DNA of 64,000 nt from Natrinema sp. SYSU A 869 (GTDB lineage Archaea; Halobacteriota; Halobacteria; Halobacteriales; Natrialbaceae). Shown here piece by piece: positions 44,992-54,016 of the stretch (positions within the stretch are counted from its first letter, which is position 1; every line of letters starts with the position of its first letter). Under the pieces are notes generated by a model that was not told the origin of the DNA, made no database searches, and worked only from the letters and a program-made list of their open reading frames with translations. The position numbers and the translations under genes are program-made. The DNA lies in contig NZ_CP082249.1 of the NCBI RefSeq assembly GCF_019879105.1, positions 2,232,001-2,296,000 on the forward strand. The letters are read 5' to 3'.

Positions 44992-45264
44992 TGGAACTTA
45001 TCGCCCGCGATGGGGAGTCGAGAGCTACGCTGATCGATCGATTAAACCGAGTCCACTGTTACGACCGTTCCGGTAGCCAAGCAGTGTTTCACTTCGCCGC
45101 GACGACACTCGAGTTCGACCCGTCTCTCCCCTCACGATCCGGTAACCTCGAGTTAGCGATCTCAAGACCGGATTTCGCGAGTTGCCGCCAGTTCAAATCG
45201 CGAGCCGACGAGCGGGTCGCCGCTGATCGACACTGTGAACTACCCGGCGAGTGGCTGTAGGGAT

Positions 45265-45942
45265 ATGCCGATCGAAGACCGGGACAACGCCTATCTCATT
45301 ACGCATGCATTGGCGAAGGACACGCTCTCGCGCCTACGCGACGTCGAGACCGAGCAGGTCAGCTTCCGTAAGGGGCTGGTCAAACTCGGTCGGATCTGTG
45401 GCTACGAGATCATTGACGGCCGGATGGAGACCGAGTATGTCGAGATCGAGACGCCTTTAGAACCGACGATGGGCGAGCGCGTCCGCGGACTCGACGACGT
45501 GGTCATCATCAACGTCTTGCGCGCGGCGACGCCGTTCGTCGAGGGACTGTTGAAGGCCTTCCCGCGAGCGCGTCAGGGAGTCATCAGCGCGAGCCGAGAC
45601 GAGGAAGCCGGCCGTGCCGAGGACGGTTCGTTCCCCATCTCGGTCGACTACGTGAAACTGCCCGAGATCCACGAGGAGGACACGGTCATCATCGCCGATC
45701 CGATGCTCGCGACGGGGAGTACGATGTGTACCGTCCTCGAGCACGTCGTCGAGAACGCGGTCCAACCGGAGAACCTGATCGTCCTCTCTGCGGTGTCGGC
45801 ACCGGAGGGGCTGCTCCGGGTCAATGAGGAGTTCGACGTGGCCGACCTGCTGACGGTCTCGATCGACGACCGCCTCGACGAGGATGGCTTCATCGTGCCC
45901 GGCCTCGGCGACGCCGGCGACCGGGCGTTCCGGACGACATAA
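45265..45942 (+). CDS. upp: Uracil phosphoribosyltransferase
   Basis: 225 residues from ATG 45265 ([26 protein letters not shown]); the frame extends slightly upstream without homology. Converts uracil and PRPP to UMP in pyrimidine salvage. Visible: [35 protein letters not shown] and the PRPP loop [21 protein letters not shown] (about 140-160), then [24 protein letters not shown], the uracil-binding tail typical of Upp. The 270 bases upstream (44992-45264) contain no gene I can support. Confidence 0.95.
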   Translation: MPIEDRDNAYLITHALAKDTLSRLRDVETEQVSFRKGLVKLGRICGYEIIDGRMETEYVEIETPLEPTMGERVRGLDDVVIINVLRAATPFVEGLLKAFPRARQGVISASRDEEAGRAEDGSFPISVDYVKLPEIHEEDTVIIADPMLATGSTMCTVLEHVVENAVQPENLIVLSAVSAPEGLLRVNEEFDVADLLTVSIDDRLDEDGFIVPGLGDAGDRAFRTT

Positions 45943-46018
45943 CCACTCGCTCCAGCCGGCTGTCAGGACGGAAACGGGTGCCGACGGACTTTTGCGGATC
46001 CCCACGAGTCAACCGTCT

Positions 46019-46393
46019 ATGGACTACAGCGTCGTCGATCCGGACGACCTCGAACGAGTCGATGATCGACCCTGCGATCTTCGCCAACTAAGCGAGGCCG
46101 CCGGGATGGACAACGTCGCGATCAACCGGTTCGACGCGGAGCCGGGCGAGCAGCTGCCGCTGGCCTATCACGTCCACGATACCCAGGAGGAGGCGTTCCT
46201 CGTCCTCTCGGGTACCCTCCACGTCGAGACGCCCGAGGGCGAACTCGTCGTCCCGGACGGGTCGATGTTCGCGGCGCAGCCGAACTCTCCGCACCGAGCA
46301 TACAATCCCGACGACGCCGACGAATCGGTCTCGGTCGTCGCGATCGGTGCCCCATCGGTTGACGACGTCGCGCCGTACGATCCCGAGGAGTAA
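46019..46393 (+). CDS. Cupin-domain protein
   Basis: 124 residues from ATG 46019 (MDYSVVDPDDLERVDDRPCDLRQLSEAAG). Single cupin barrel: motif 1 PLAYHVHDTQEEAFLVLSGTLHV (metal ligands His/His and Glu) and motif 2 VPDGSMFAAQPNSPHRAYN with the second-strand His. Small haloarchaeal cupins of this type are uncharacterised; they may bind a metal and a small ligand. The upstream extension of the frame to 45884 overlaps upp and is not used. Confidence 0.85.
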   Translation: MDYSVVDPDDLERVDDRPCDLRQLSEAAGMDNVAINRFDAEPGEQLPLAYHVHDTQEEAFLVLSGTLHVETPEGELVVPDGSMFAAQPNSPHRAYNPDDADESVSVVAIGAPSVDDVAPYDPEE

Positions 46394-46463
46394 TCGGCCG
46401 ACCGTTCTCGAGCGATCCTCTCGTAACGCCTCGAGTGCCTCGCTCGTATCGTTCCGGGTACCG

Positions 46464-46667
46464 CTACTGATCAGTCCTACAAGTGTCGATTCCCAGCAAC
46501 GCGTTCACCGGACATCGCTGGATGAACGCGGTTGCGAGGATGTCGCTTCCAGCGATGAACGCCAGCGCGCCGAGCGTTCGATTTCGGTTCCGGTAGCCGA
46601 CGACGAGGAGTATCGCTGCCAGGACGAACCGGCCGAGACGGTCGAGTCCGCCGACGTTTCTGTCCAC
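46464..46667 (-). CDS. DUF2892 (YgaP-type) membrane protein
   Basis: 67 residues from GTG 46667 (MDRNVGGLDRLGRFVLAAILLVVGYRNR...). The family signature is clear: N-terminal V-G-x-x-DR-x-x-R, two membrane segments (FVLAAILLVVGY; LGALAFIAGSDILATAFI) and the closing CPVNALLGIDTC. A longer frame starts at 46748, but a TATA-like CTTAAATA (minus, 46755-46762) only 10 bases from that ATG places the transcript start downstream of it, favouring the GTG. DUF2892 domains accompany rhodanese-like sulfur proteins; function of the stand-alone form is unclear. Confidence 0.75.
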   Translation of the reverse strand: MDRNVGGLDRLGRFVLAAILLVVGYRNRNRTLGALAFIAGSDILATAFIQRCPVNALLGIDTCRTDQ

Positions 46668-46870
46668 GAGCGGCGGGACGACCTCGATGCAAGTATATCT
46701 GGTCCCGAACTCTTGTTTCTGATCGCGTTCGGTCCGTTGTATGATCATAATACATATTTAAGGGTACAAGGATATGAAAACAGATTTATTAGTGAACGAA
46801 CACCTGATAATAAAATCTGATTGTACGTGTCTCCGGAGTGTTATCCGGATTCTAATTAACAATTAAAAAT

Positions 46871-46880
46871 CTATATATGA
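46871..46880 (+). promoter_or_regulatory. TATA box of the TAXI-TRAP operon
   Basis: CTATATATGA centred about 28 bases before ATG 46903, in an AT-rich intergenic stretch (46750-46900). Leaderless spacing. Probably drives the three-gene transporter operon. Confidence 0.65.
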
Positions 46881-46902
46881 CTCCGTTACTACGCCTCGGA
46901 GT

Positions 46903-47850
46903 ATGTCATACGATTTCAACCGACGATCTTTCGTGAAGGCGGCAGGTATTACTGGTATTGCCGGTCTCGCCGGCTGTCTCGGTGGCGAAGGAGGTAACAC
47001 CCTCTCGTGGCACGCCGGCGGCACCGGTGGGACGTATTACCCGCTCTCGGGGAATTTCAAGACCATCGCCGAGGAAAACACGGACTACTCCCTGCAGGTA
47101 GAGTCGACCGGGGCCAGCGTCGAGAACGTCAGTAACCTCAACCGAGAGGAGGCTGACTTCGCGCTGATCCAGAACGACATCGCATACTTCGCGGTGAACG
47201 GAACCGGTATCGAGCAACTTCAGGGTGAGGGAATGGATAACATCCGCGGCGTCGCGACGCTGTACCCCGAGACGATCCACGTCATCACGCAGGCCGATTC
47301 GGGGATCGAGTCCGTCGAGGACCTCGGCGACGCGACGGTCAACACCGGTGCTCCCGGTAGCGGGACGCAGGTCAACGCCCTCCAGATCCTCGAGACCGCC
47401 GGGATCACGGAAGACGACTTCAACGAGCAAAACGCCGACTTCGAGACAGCGGCCGACCAGATCCGAGACGGCGACATCGACGCGGCGTTCGTCGTCGCCG
47501 GCTGGCCGGCCGGTTCCATCGAGGACCTCGCGACGACCAACGACATCAGTCTGGTCGAAATCTCGGGCGACCTCCGAGACGATATCCGAGCCGAGGCCGA
47601 GTGGTTCGCCAACGATACCGTTCCGGCCGGTACCTACGACGGAATCGACTCCGATGTCGAGACCGTCTCCGTCCAAGCGATGATCGCGACCCACGACGGC
47701 GTCGAGGACGAAGTCGTCGAAGCGATAACGGCGGCGATCTTCGATCATACTGACGATCTCGACTACAAGACGGACTTCATCAGCGCCGACTCGGCCCAGG
47801 ACGGGATGCCGATCGACCTCCACCCCGGAGCCAAAGCGTACTTCGGATAA
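46903..47850 (+). CDS. TAXI-family TRAP transporter substrate-binding lipoprotein
   Basis: 315 residues. Tat signal (NRRSFVKAAG) and lipobox LAGC at residues about 22-25 place it on the outer face of the membrane. TAXI family pattern: TLSWHAGGTGGTYYPLSGNFKTIAEE, STGASVENVSNLNREEADFALIQNDIAY, TLYPETIHVITQADSGIESVEDL, and NTGAPGSGTQVNALQILETAGI. TAXI proteins commonly bind glutamate, glutarate or other carboxylates and hand them to the TRAP permease. First gene of an operon with DUF1850 (27 bases downstream) and the fused permease. Confidence 0.94.
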   Translation: MSYDFNRRSFVKAAGITGIAGLAGCLGGEGGNTLSWHAGGTGGTYYPLSGNFKTIAEENTDYSLQVESTGASVENVSNLNREEADFALIQNDIAYFAVNGTGIEQLQGEGMDNIRGVATLYPETIHVITQADSGIESVEDLGDATVNTGAPGSGTQVNALQILETAGITEDDFNEQNADFETAADQIRDGDIDAAFVVAGWPAGSIEDLATTNDISLVEISGDLRDDIRAEAEWFANDTVPAGTYDGIDSDVETVSVQAMIATHDGVEDEVVEAITAAIFDHTDDLDYKTDFISADSAQDGMPIDLHPGAKAYFG

Positions 47851-47877
47851 CGGATCGATTCACCTTCGATAATTCAT

Positions 47878-48429
47878 ATGCAACGACCGACCAGACGGTC
47901 CGTCGCTATCGCCGCGCTCGTGGTGTTTGCCGCCCTCCTCGGATCGGCAGCCGTTGTAGCGTCGACCTCGGGCGGACAGACGCTTGTCGTCGCCGACGCC
48001 GATTCGGGCGAGCGCCTGCTCGAGGTTCCCGTCGACGACGGTGACGAGGTGACGCTTGCGTACACGCACAGTGTCGAGAAGACACCGGTCGAGGACGTGT
48101 ACGTCGTGGACGGTGCCGAACTGCGGATGGACCGGATGGTGTTCCATTCCCACGGTGCGGGGCTCCCGGCCGCCGAACCGATGGAACGGACCGACGAGGG
48201 ACTCGTCGTGACGCGCAACGATACATACGAGGCGGTTCCGGTCGTTCCCGGCTCGATCGCCGGCCACGAACTTGTGATCAACGGCGAGCGGTACGATCTG
48301 GTCGAGCGATCCGACGGTCCCGTCGCCATCTCCGTCGACGACCGATTGTTTGGCACCCCGCTCCTGACGGACCGATCCGCTGCGGCCGATTTGGAATCCG
48401 ACAACGCACAATATTCTGACTCGCTATGA
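47878..48429 (+). CDS. DUF1850 protein of the TRAP operon
   Basis: 183 residues with an N-terminal signal or anchor (about 8-28). The mature part has the DUF1850 pattern: LTVVADADSGERLLEVPVDDGDEVTLAYTHSVEKTPVEDVYVVDGAELRMDRMVFHSHGAGLP. DUF1850 proteins occur almost only between TAXI binding proteins and fused TRAP permeases, so a role in the transport complex is inferred. Its stop overlaps the permease start by four bases (ATGA), giving translational coupling. Confidence 0.88.
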   Translation: MQRPTRRSVAIAALVVFAALLGSAAVVASTSGGQTLVVADADSGERLLEVPVDDGDEVTLAYTHSVEKTPVEDVYVVDGAELRMDRMVFHSHGAGLPAAEPMERTDEGLVVTRNDTYEAVPVVPGSIAGHELVINGERYDLVERSDGPVAISVDDRLFGTPLLTDRSAAADLESDNAQYSDSL

Positions 48430-51131
48430 GCATTGATACGAATACGGACGCGGTTTCGGAGGAAGAGCAAGAAGAGATCATGCAGGAAGTCGAGCGCCGC
48501 CGCACCCTTCAGGGCCCCGCGGTCGTCGCCGTCGCGCTGGTCGGCATCCTGTTTTCGGCGTTTCAACTGTGGCTCGCCGCACGCAGCCGTGAGTTCGGCG
48601 CGACGCTGCCGGTCGTCGGCGAATTCACTCTCGGTTCGCTCCAGCAGCTACAGGTCAACGCGATCCACGTCACGTTCGCGTTGATCCTCGCGTTCCTGCT
48701 CTTCCCGGGGAGCCGGGGAGACGGGTTCGTCGCCAGACGGCTCGGTCGGATCCCGCCCGCCGCCCGATCGATATTCGGGCCGGACCACCCGCTCTCGAGG
48801 GCGGCGACGCGACTCGCGGACGGGGCGCGCTGGGCCGCCGTCGATCCCGAGATGGATCGGATCACGCCGGTGGACATCGCGCTCGTCGTCCTCTCGATCC
48901 TTCCCACGTACTACATCGTCACTGAGATCGATGAGATTCAGGAGCTCGCGGTCCTCGGGATCCACGGTGCCCGCCCGATACACGAGATGTATCCCGCGCT
49001 CGAGCCGCTGGTCACGGCCGTCACGATGGTCGGCATTCCACTCGACAGTGTCTCGTACGCGTTCCTCCTCGGAGCGCTCGGCATCCTGCTGGTACTCGAG
49101 GCGACCAGACGGACCCTCGGTGTGCACCTCATGTCGCTGGTCGGTCTGTTCATCGTCTACGCCCGATGGGGCTACATCATCCCGAGCGATTCGCCGATCG
49201 GTGCGCTCTCGGTCCTCCCCGAAACATGGGGCGGCATCGTCTATAACCTCTGGTACACGGTCAACGCGGGCATCTTCAGCGTCCCGGTCACCGTCAGTGT
49301 CAGGTACATCTACATCTTCGTCCTCTTCGGCGCGTTCCTCGAGATGAGCGGTGCCGGCAAGTGGTTCATCGACCTCGCCTACTCGGCGACCGGGACCCGA
49401 AAGGGCGGTCCGGCGAAGGCGAGTGTCGTCTCGAGTGGGTTCATGGGGATGCTCAGCGGCTCGTCGATCGCGAACACGGTGACGACGGGCGCGTTCACGA
49501 TCCCGCTGATGAAGCGGTCCGGCTACTCGCCCGAATTCTCCGGTGCCGTGGAGTCCTCCGCCTCGTCGGGCGGACAGATCCTGCCCCCGGTGATGGGGGC
49601 GGCCGCGTTCCTCATCGTCGAGTACACCGGGACGCCGTACCCGGACGTGATCGTGGCCGCGACCCTGCCCGCCATCGCCTTCTTCTTCGGGATGTGGGTG
49701 ATGGTCCACTTCGAAGCCGTCCGCGGTGGTATCGGTGGACTGCCGCGTGCGGAACTGCCGGACGCCCTCGATGCGCTCCGGACCGGCTGGTTCTATCTGG
49801 TTCCGATCGCACTTCTGATCTACTTCCTGGTCTTCGCTCGCCTCTCGATCGGTCGCGCCGGCTGGTACACGATCATCGCCATCGTCGCGTTGATCGCAGT
49901 CGTTGCCGCCTATAACGAGCGGACTGGCGTCCCCCTGCTGGGATCGATCGCCGCGCTCTTCGTCGCTCAGACCACGGCCCTCGCAAGCTACGGGGTCGGA
50001 CTCGGGAGCGCGATACAGGTCGCGTTCGGCCTCGAGACGGCAGCGAACCCCTACTCGCTCGGTGCCGCAGCGTCCGCCGCAGTGTCGGACCTGGGGATGA
50101 TCGCGATCCTCGTCAGCGTGGCCTTCCTGTTCGCTCGACCGCACTCGGACTCGCCGTTGCTCGAGTTAGACGAAGCGGCCGACGATTCCGCACGCCGGGC
50201 CGCGGCGGCGATCAACCGGCCGTCACTCGCCGATCACACCGGGTATCGACTCGGTGCGTTTGTGCTGAAATCGATGGAGTCCGGTGCGCGAACCGCCACG
50301 ACGGTCGTCATCGCGGTCGCTGCGGCGGGTGTCGTACCCGGAGTCATCAGCGTCTCTGGACTGGGGCCGAACCTCGCCGCACTCATCTCGGCCGTCAGCG
50401 GCGGTTCGATACTGCTCCTGCTCGTCCTGACGGGGATCGCGTCGATCATCTTCGGAATGGGGATGCCCACGACCGCGATGTATATCATCCTGATCGCGAT
50501 GCTCGGCGGACCGATCGAAGAAGCCGTCGGCGCGGTACTCGCTGCCCACCTCTTCGTGCTCTACTTCGGACTCATGGCGGACGTTACGCCGCCCGTCGCC
50601 GTTGCCGCCTTCGCCGGTGCAGGTATCGCTAAGGCTGACGAGCTCAAGACTGCGATCAGCGCGTTCCTCCTCTCGCTGAACAAGATCCTCGTCCCCTTCG
50701 CCTTCGTCTTCTCGCCGGGCATCCTGCTCGTCCGGGAAACGGGCGACGTGTGGAGCGTTATCGGCTGGGCCGACGTCTCGGATCTCGGCTTCTTCCTCCC
50801 CGAAGTCGTAGTCCCGGTCCTCGGGATGTTTCTCGGGGTGTACGCCCTCGGCGTGACGATCATCGGGTGCCAGTATTCGCCGGTCGACTCCGGCAATCGC
50901 ACGCTGTACGCGATCGCGTCGATCCTGCTGATGGTCCCCGAGATTCCTCTGCTCATCGTCGAGGCGGTGTTCTCGCTTGCCGGCGCGTCCGTCGGCCTTA
51001 CTGGCCTCGCGGTAACGCTCCTGTTGCGGGCCGTCGGACTGGTGATCCTCGTCGCGCTGTCCCAGCGCAATCGCTCCCGGTTGTCGGGGTCCGAGATGGA
51101 CGTGTCCGCTCCGACTCCGAGCGACGCGTAA
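48426..51131 (+). CDS. Fused TRAP transporter permease (small 4TM plus large 12TM subunits)
   Basis: 901 residues with many membrane helices. The N-terminal about 300 residues supply the small DctQ-like part; from about residue 300 the DctM-like core appears: SGFMGMLSGSSIANTVTTGAFTIPLMKRSGYSPEFSGAVESSASSGGQILPPVMGAAAF, and later GMGMPTTAMYIILIAML and ADVTPPVAVAAFAGAGIA. These are the sodium-coupled elevator parts of TRAP carriers. It pairs with the TAXI protein and DUF1850 in one operon. The substrate is unknown, most likely a carboxylate. Confidence 0.94.
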   Translation: MSIDTNTDAVSEEEQEEIMQEVERRRTLQGPAVVAVALVGILFSAFQLWLAARSREFGATLPVVGEFTLGSLQQLQVNAIHVTFALILAFLLFPGSRGDGFVARRLGRIPPAARSIFGPDHPLSRAATRLADGARWAAVDPEMDRITPVDIALVVLSILPTYYIVTEIDEIQELAVLGIHGARPIHEMYPALEPLVTAVTMVGIPLDSVSYAFLLGALGILLVLEATRRTLGVHLMSLVGLFIVYARWGYIIPSDSPIGALSVLPETWGGIVYNLWYTVNAGIFSVPVTVSVRYIYIFVLFGAFLEMSGAGKWFIDLAYSATGTRKGGPAKASVVSSGFMGMLSGSSIANTVTTGAFTIPLMKRSGYSPEFSGAVESSASSGGQILPPVMGAAAFLIVEYTGTPYPDVIVAATLPAIAFFFGMWVMVHFEAVRGGIGGLPRAELPDALDALRTGWFYLVPIALLIYFLVFARLSIGRAGWYTIIAIVALIAVVAAYNERTGVPLLGSIAALFVAQTTALASYGVGLGSAIQVAFGLETAANPYSLGAAASAAVSDLGMIAILVSVAFLFARPHSDSPLLELDEAADDSARRAAAAINRPSLADHTGYRLGAFVLKSMESGARTATTVVIAVAAAGVVPGVISVSGLGPNLAALISAVSGGSILLLLVLTGIASIIFGMGMPTTAMYIILIAMLGGPIEEAVGAVLAAHLFVLYFGLMADVTPPVAVAAFAGAGIAKADELKTAISAFLLSLNKILVPFAFVFSPGILLVRETGDVWSVIGWADVSDLGFFLPEVVVPVLGMFLGVYALGVTIIGCQYSPVDSGNRTLYAIASILLMVPEIPLLIVEAVFSLAGASVGLTGLAVTLLLRAVGLVILVALSQRNRSRLSGSEMDVSAPTPSDA

Positions 51132-51191
51132 TTCGTTCTCGATCCCCGCGATTCAGTTACAATTTTAACACAACCGGGTGAACGTTTGCTC

Positions 51192-52073
51192 GTGCCCGAC
51201 CGAAATTCGGCCGACTCGAGCGACACTACTGGCTACACCGATGAGCCGCCGGACACGCCATTTCGACTCGCGTTCGGCGGCTACGTTGGCGCTCTCGTCG
51301 CGAGCTTCGTGGCGGTCGTCGCCGCGCTCACTGACGCGTCTTCAGTCGCCATTCTTGGCACGGTCGCTGCCGGGTTCTCGAGCGGCTGTCTCGTCGGTAT
51401 CGCGCTCGCGGGACGCGTCCGCGGACTCGCGGTTCGGAGCGGCCGAACCCGTCGCCGCCGGGCGGCGGTCGTCCTGCTGGCCGCTCCGTTCGGGACAGCG
51501 GTCATCGCATCGCTGCTGGTGCCCCTCGAGTCGCGATTCGTGCTCGTTGCACTCATCTCGACGGTCGCCGTCGCCGTCACCGGCTCGCTGCTGGGGTGGT
51601 CGGCCCAGACCCGGTACGTCGACGCGATCACGGGCGACGAGCCCGTGACTGCATGGCGGTGGGACCCGCCGAGCACCCCGATACTGGACGCGGTCGTTCT
51701 CGCTCTGTGGCTCCTGTTGAGTGCGGGAAACGCCTCCGCCGGTGACTGGACGGCGTCGATCGTGTGGATCGGGCTGGCGATACTCTGGGCGTGCAGCGGC
51801 CTCGCCGAGGGCCGATGGCGCGTAGGACCGCTCGGCGACACGCCCGAAGTCCGCGTTCACGACGCCGGTCTCGTCATGCAACGGCCGTACACGCGCTCGA
51901 TCGTCCTGTGGACCGACGTCTCGCACGTTCGGCTGCGCGAGAACGAACTCGTGTTGGATCGCGGCCTCTTCGACGTTCGCTTCGACCGCGATGAACTCGC
52001 GGACCTCGAGGACGCCCTGACGGAAATCGAGCGCCGTCTGCCGAACGATGCGTCTCTCGTTTCCACTCAGTAA
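51192..52073 (+). CDS. Membrane protein with C-terminal PH-like domain
   Basis: 293 residues from GTG 51192; a TTG at 51186 is possible, but the ATTTTAACA element (about 51162-51170) gives leaderless spacing to the GTG. Six membrane segments (for example FGGYVGALVASFVAVVAAL; AAVVLLAAPFGTAVIASLLV; VALISTVAVAVTGSLLGW). The C-terminal about 85 residues (VRVHDAGLVMQRPYTRSIVLWTDVSHVRLRENELVLDRGLFDVRFDRDELADLEDALTEIERRL) have the beta-strand pattern of bacterial PH domains. No specific function recognised. Confidence 0.7.
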   Translation: MPDRNSADSSDTTGYTDEPPDTPFRLAFGGYVGALVASFVAVVAALTDASSVAILGTVAAGFSSGCLVGIALAGRVRGLAVRSGRTRRRRAAVVLLAAPFGTAVIASLLVPLESRFVLVALISTVAVAVTGSLLGWSAQTRYVDAITGDEPVTAWRWDPPSTPILDAVVLALWLLLSAGNASAGDWTASIVWIGLAILWACSGLAEGRWRVGPLGDTPEVRVHDAGLVMQRPYTRSIVLWTDVSHVRLRENELVLDRGLFDVRFDRDELADLEDALTEIERRLPNDASLVSTQ

Positions 52074-52118
52074 CAAGCTGCTGGCGGCGGCCACTGGGTT
52101 CCCGTCGTTCTCCGACGG

Positions 52119-52742
52119 TCACTCGAGATCGGCCCGGTCGCTCGTCGCGCTCCGAATCCGGTCCCGTAACGCCTCGCCCTCCGCGAGCGGGACGCGAACG
52201 TCGAAGCTGACCGCGGCCTCGTAGTCGGCCTCGAATTCGTAGCCCTCGCTCTCCAGAATCGAGCGAACGGTCCCCGAGTCGTCGTATTTGACAGTAATAT
52301 CCAGCCGCTCGTGAGGCTGCTCCTCGACGATACCGGCTTTCTCGACCGCCTCTTTCACCGCGCGGGAGTACGCCCTGACGAGGCCGCCGACGCCGAGGTT
52401 CGTGCCGCCGTAGTAACGGGTCACGACGACCGCACAGTTCTCGAGGTCCTGCTGAGTCAGGACGTTTAGCGCCGGTTTTCCGGCCGAACTGGAGGGCTCG
52501 CCGTCGTCGCTCGAGTACTCCCGGAGAAAGTGGCCGTCCGTCTCCTCGTCGCCAGTTCGGACTCGATAGGCGGGGACGTTGTGGGTCGCGTCGGCGTACT
52601 CCTCGCGGACGGCGTCGACGAACGTCTCGGCCGCGTCGACGGATTCGACGGGCCGGACGTGTCCGATGAACTCCGAGCCCTGGATGACGAACTCGGCGGT
52701 GGCCGGCTCCGTAACGGTGCGATATGCCTGGCTCACGGCCAT
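52119..52742 (-). CDS. YigZ/IMPACT-family protein
   Basis: 207 residues. N-terminal UPF0029 (IMPACT) domain: FVIQGSEFIGHVRPVESVDAAETFVDAVREEYADATHNVPAYRVRTGDEET, then FLREYSSDDGEPSSSAGKPALNVLTQQDLENCAVVVTRYYGGTNLGVGGLVRAYSRAVKEAVEKAG, the most conserved family block. A C-terminal DUF1949-like alpha/beta domain follows. In bacteria and eukaryotes IMPACT proteins contact the translation machinery; archaeal function is unknown. Convergent with the PH-domain membrane protein gene. Confidence 0.9.
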   Translation of the reverse strand: MAVSQAYRTVTEPATAEFVIQGSEFIGHVRPVESVDAAETFVDAVREEYADATHNVPAYRVRTGDEETDGHFLREYSSDDGEPSSSAGKPALNVLTQQDLENCAVVVTRYYGGTNLGVGGLVRAYSRAVKEAVEKAGIVEEQPHERLDITVKYDDSGTVRSILESEGYEFEADYEAAVSFDVRVPLAEGEALRDRIRSATSDRADLE

Positions 52743-52935
52743 CCCTTTCCCTTGGATTGCCGCTGGACGTATCGCCGTGGGTGTGGCGTCTCGACGCAGG
52801 CCATAGCGGCGATACGTCGGGCCGCGAAAAGAGCCCGTCGGTCCCCTCTATCCACGTACAGAGCGTGGTCCGGCCGCCAGTGTCCGTTTCGCCCGGACCC
52901 TTACGCTATTACTCCTCCGTGCGTAGTGTGCACAC

Positions 52936-53355
52936 ATGGACGGCGAAACCATCGACTCTGAACTGGCGGACGAGATATACAGTGTCTGCCGGACGACAGT
53001 AGGAGACGAACTGCGCAGTATTACCTACTTCACCGAAGACGACGTCGAGCAGCTCTACCTCCGGTCTGATTTGGAACAGACCGCCGATCTGATCGGTTTC
53101 GCCGAACACGAGCGACTGGGCTTTCGCTCGCAGTCGGCCTACCGGAATACGCAACTCGGCGAGTACCAGGCGACGATCCGCATGTTCGAGAACGGCTACC
53201 TCTCGCGGGTCATTCGTGGGCCACACGGCGTCTGGGTGACGACCGACGACATGTCGATGGAGCGCTTCGAGGAACTCACCAGCGCGCTCGAGTCGGTGCT
53301 CGACGACTTCGCAGACACCGTTGATGTCGATGTCGAGAGCGAGAGTGACGACTGA
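52936..53355 (+). CDS. Hypothetical haloarchaeal protein
   Basis: 139 residues. Compact alpha/beta sequence: ELADEIYSVCRTTVGDELRSITYFTEDDVEQLYLRSDLEQTADLIGFAEHERLGFRSQSAYRNTQLGEYQATIRMFENGYLSRVIRGPHGVWVTTDDMSMERFEELTSALESVLDDF, then a short acidic tail. It resembles a widespread uncharacterised haloarchaeal family whose core looks like a small sensor domain. No enzymatic motif. Start ATG 52936 follows a CTTACGCTATTA element about 30 bases upstream. Convergent with the ACT regulator. Confidence 0.7.
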   Translation: MDGETIDSELADEIYSVCRTTVGDELRSITYFTEDDVEQLYLRSDLEQTADLIGFAEHERLGFRSQSAYRNTQLGEYQATIRMFENGYLSRVIRGPHGVWVTTDDMSMERFEELTSALESVLDDFADTVDVDVESESDD

Positions 53356-53362
53356 CCGTCGG

Positions 53363-53866
53363 TTACTGGATCTCGATTTTCCGGACGAACGAGAGATCGC
53401 GGATCGCAGTGATTACTTCCCCCGATAGCTCCTCATCGGTGATCAGGTAGAGTCGCGGCTCGTCGGTGAACTCAGGATCCTCACTGATCGTCTGACGAAT
53501 CGAGATCCCGTTTGCTGCCAGCGTCCCCGTGACTTCGGAGACGATTCCCTCCTGTTCGGCGTTGGTCACTTCGACGGAGAGCACCGTCAGATCCAAAACC
53601 GGTGCCAGATCCATCAGGCTCGGCACCTGCGAGATGTTCTGGAAGATCCGTCGTAGCTCGGGATCCTCAAGGATGACATCGGTCGTCGAGTCAACGACAC
53701 GTCGGTCGACGCCGATCTCGCGGGCGATCCCCGTGTTCGGAATTTCGATCCCGCCGGAGACGACTCGGCCGTCGTCGTTGACGGAAAACCCTCGCTCGAG
53801 TAGCAGCCGGATTACCGCCTGCTGGCTCGGCGATCCCTCGAATTTCTCCATAATCTCGTCGAACAT
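53363..53866 (-). CDS. HTH plus ACT-domain amino-acid-responsive regulator
   Basis: 167 residues. N-terminal winged-helix-like region (SPSQQAVIRLLLERGFSVNDDGRVVSGGIEIPNTGIAREIGVDRRVVDSTTDVIL, about 12-66), then two ACT-like units: LSVEVTNAEQEGIVSEVTGTLAANGISIRQTISEDPEF and RLYLITDEELSGEVITAIRDLSFVRKIEIQ. Typical of the archaeal amino-acid-binding regulators sometimes found with aromatic or branched-chain amino acid genes. Its effector is unknown; no biosynthetic operon is adjacent. Confidence 0.88.
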   Translation of the reverse strand: MFDEIMEKFEGSPSQQAVIRLLLERGFSVNDDGRVVSGGIEIPNTGIAREIGVDRRVVDSTTDVILEDPELRRIFQNISQVPSLMDLAPVLDLTVLSVEVTNAEQEGIVSEVTGTLAANGISIRQTISEDPEFTDEPRLYLITDEELSGEVITAIRDLSFVRKIEIQ

Positions 53867-54016
53867 TCGGTGTCGAGTGTACGGCCGCCCCGGTATAATG
53901 TCCGGTGATCGGTCTCGTTGGGCGTCACCGCCGACTCACTCGCGGTCGGAAGTAGTCGCCTGCCCGGAACGCCGTCTGACGGATGATTTTTCACTGTCCC
54001 CGTGCAGGCCGACACT

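Noticed and set aside
45160-45262. GTTCAAATC in an intergenic region, resembling a tRNA T-arm
   Set aside because: No matching acceptor, D or anticodon stems could be folded around it.
46832-46858. TCCGGA-N6-TCCGGA before the TRAP operon
   Set aside because: Two copies of a common 6-base palindrome; too short to support an operator without further cases.
48648-50144. A 498-codon minus-strand frame opposite the TRAP permease
   Set aside because: Charged, motif-free shadow of the hydrophobic permease frame.
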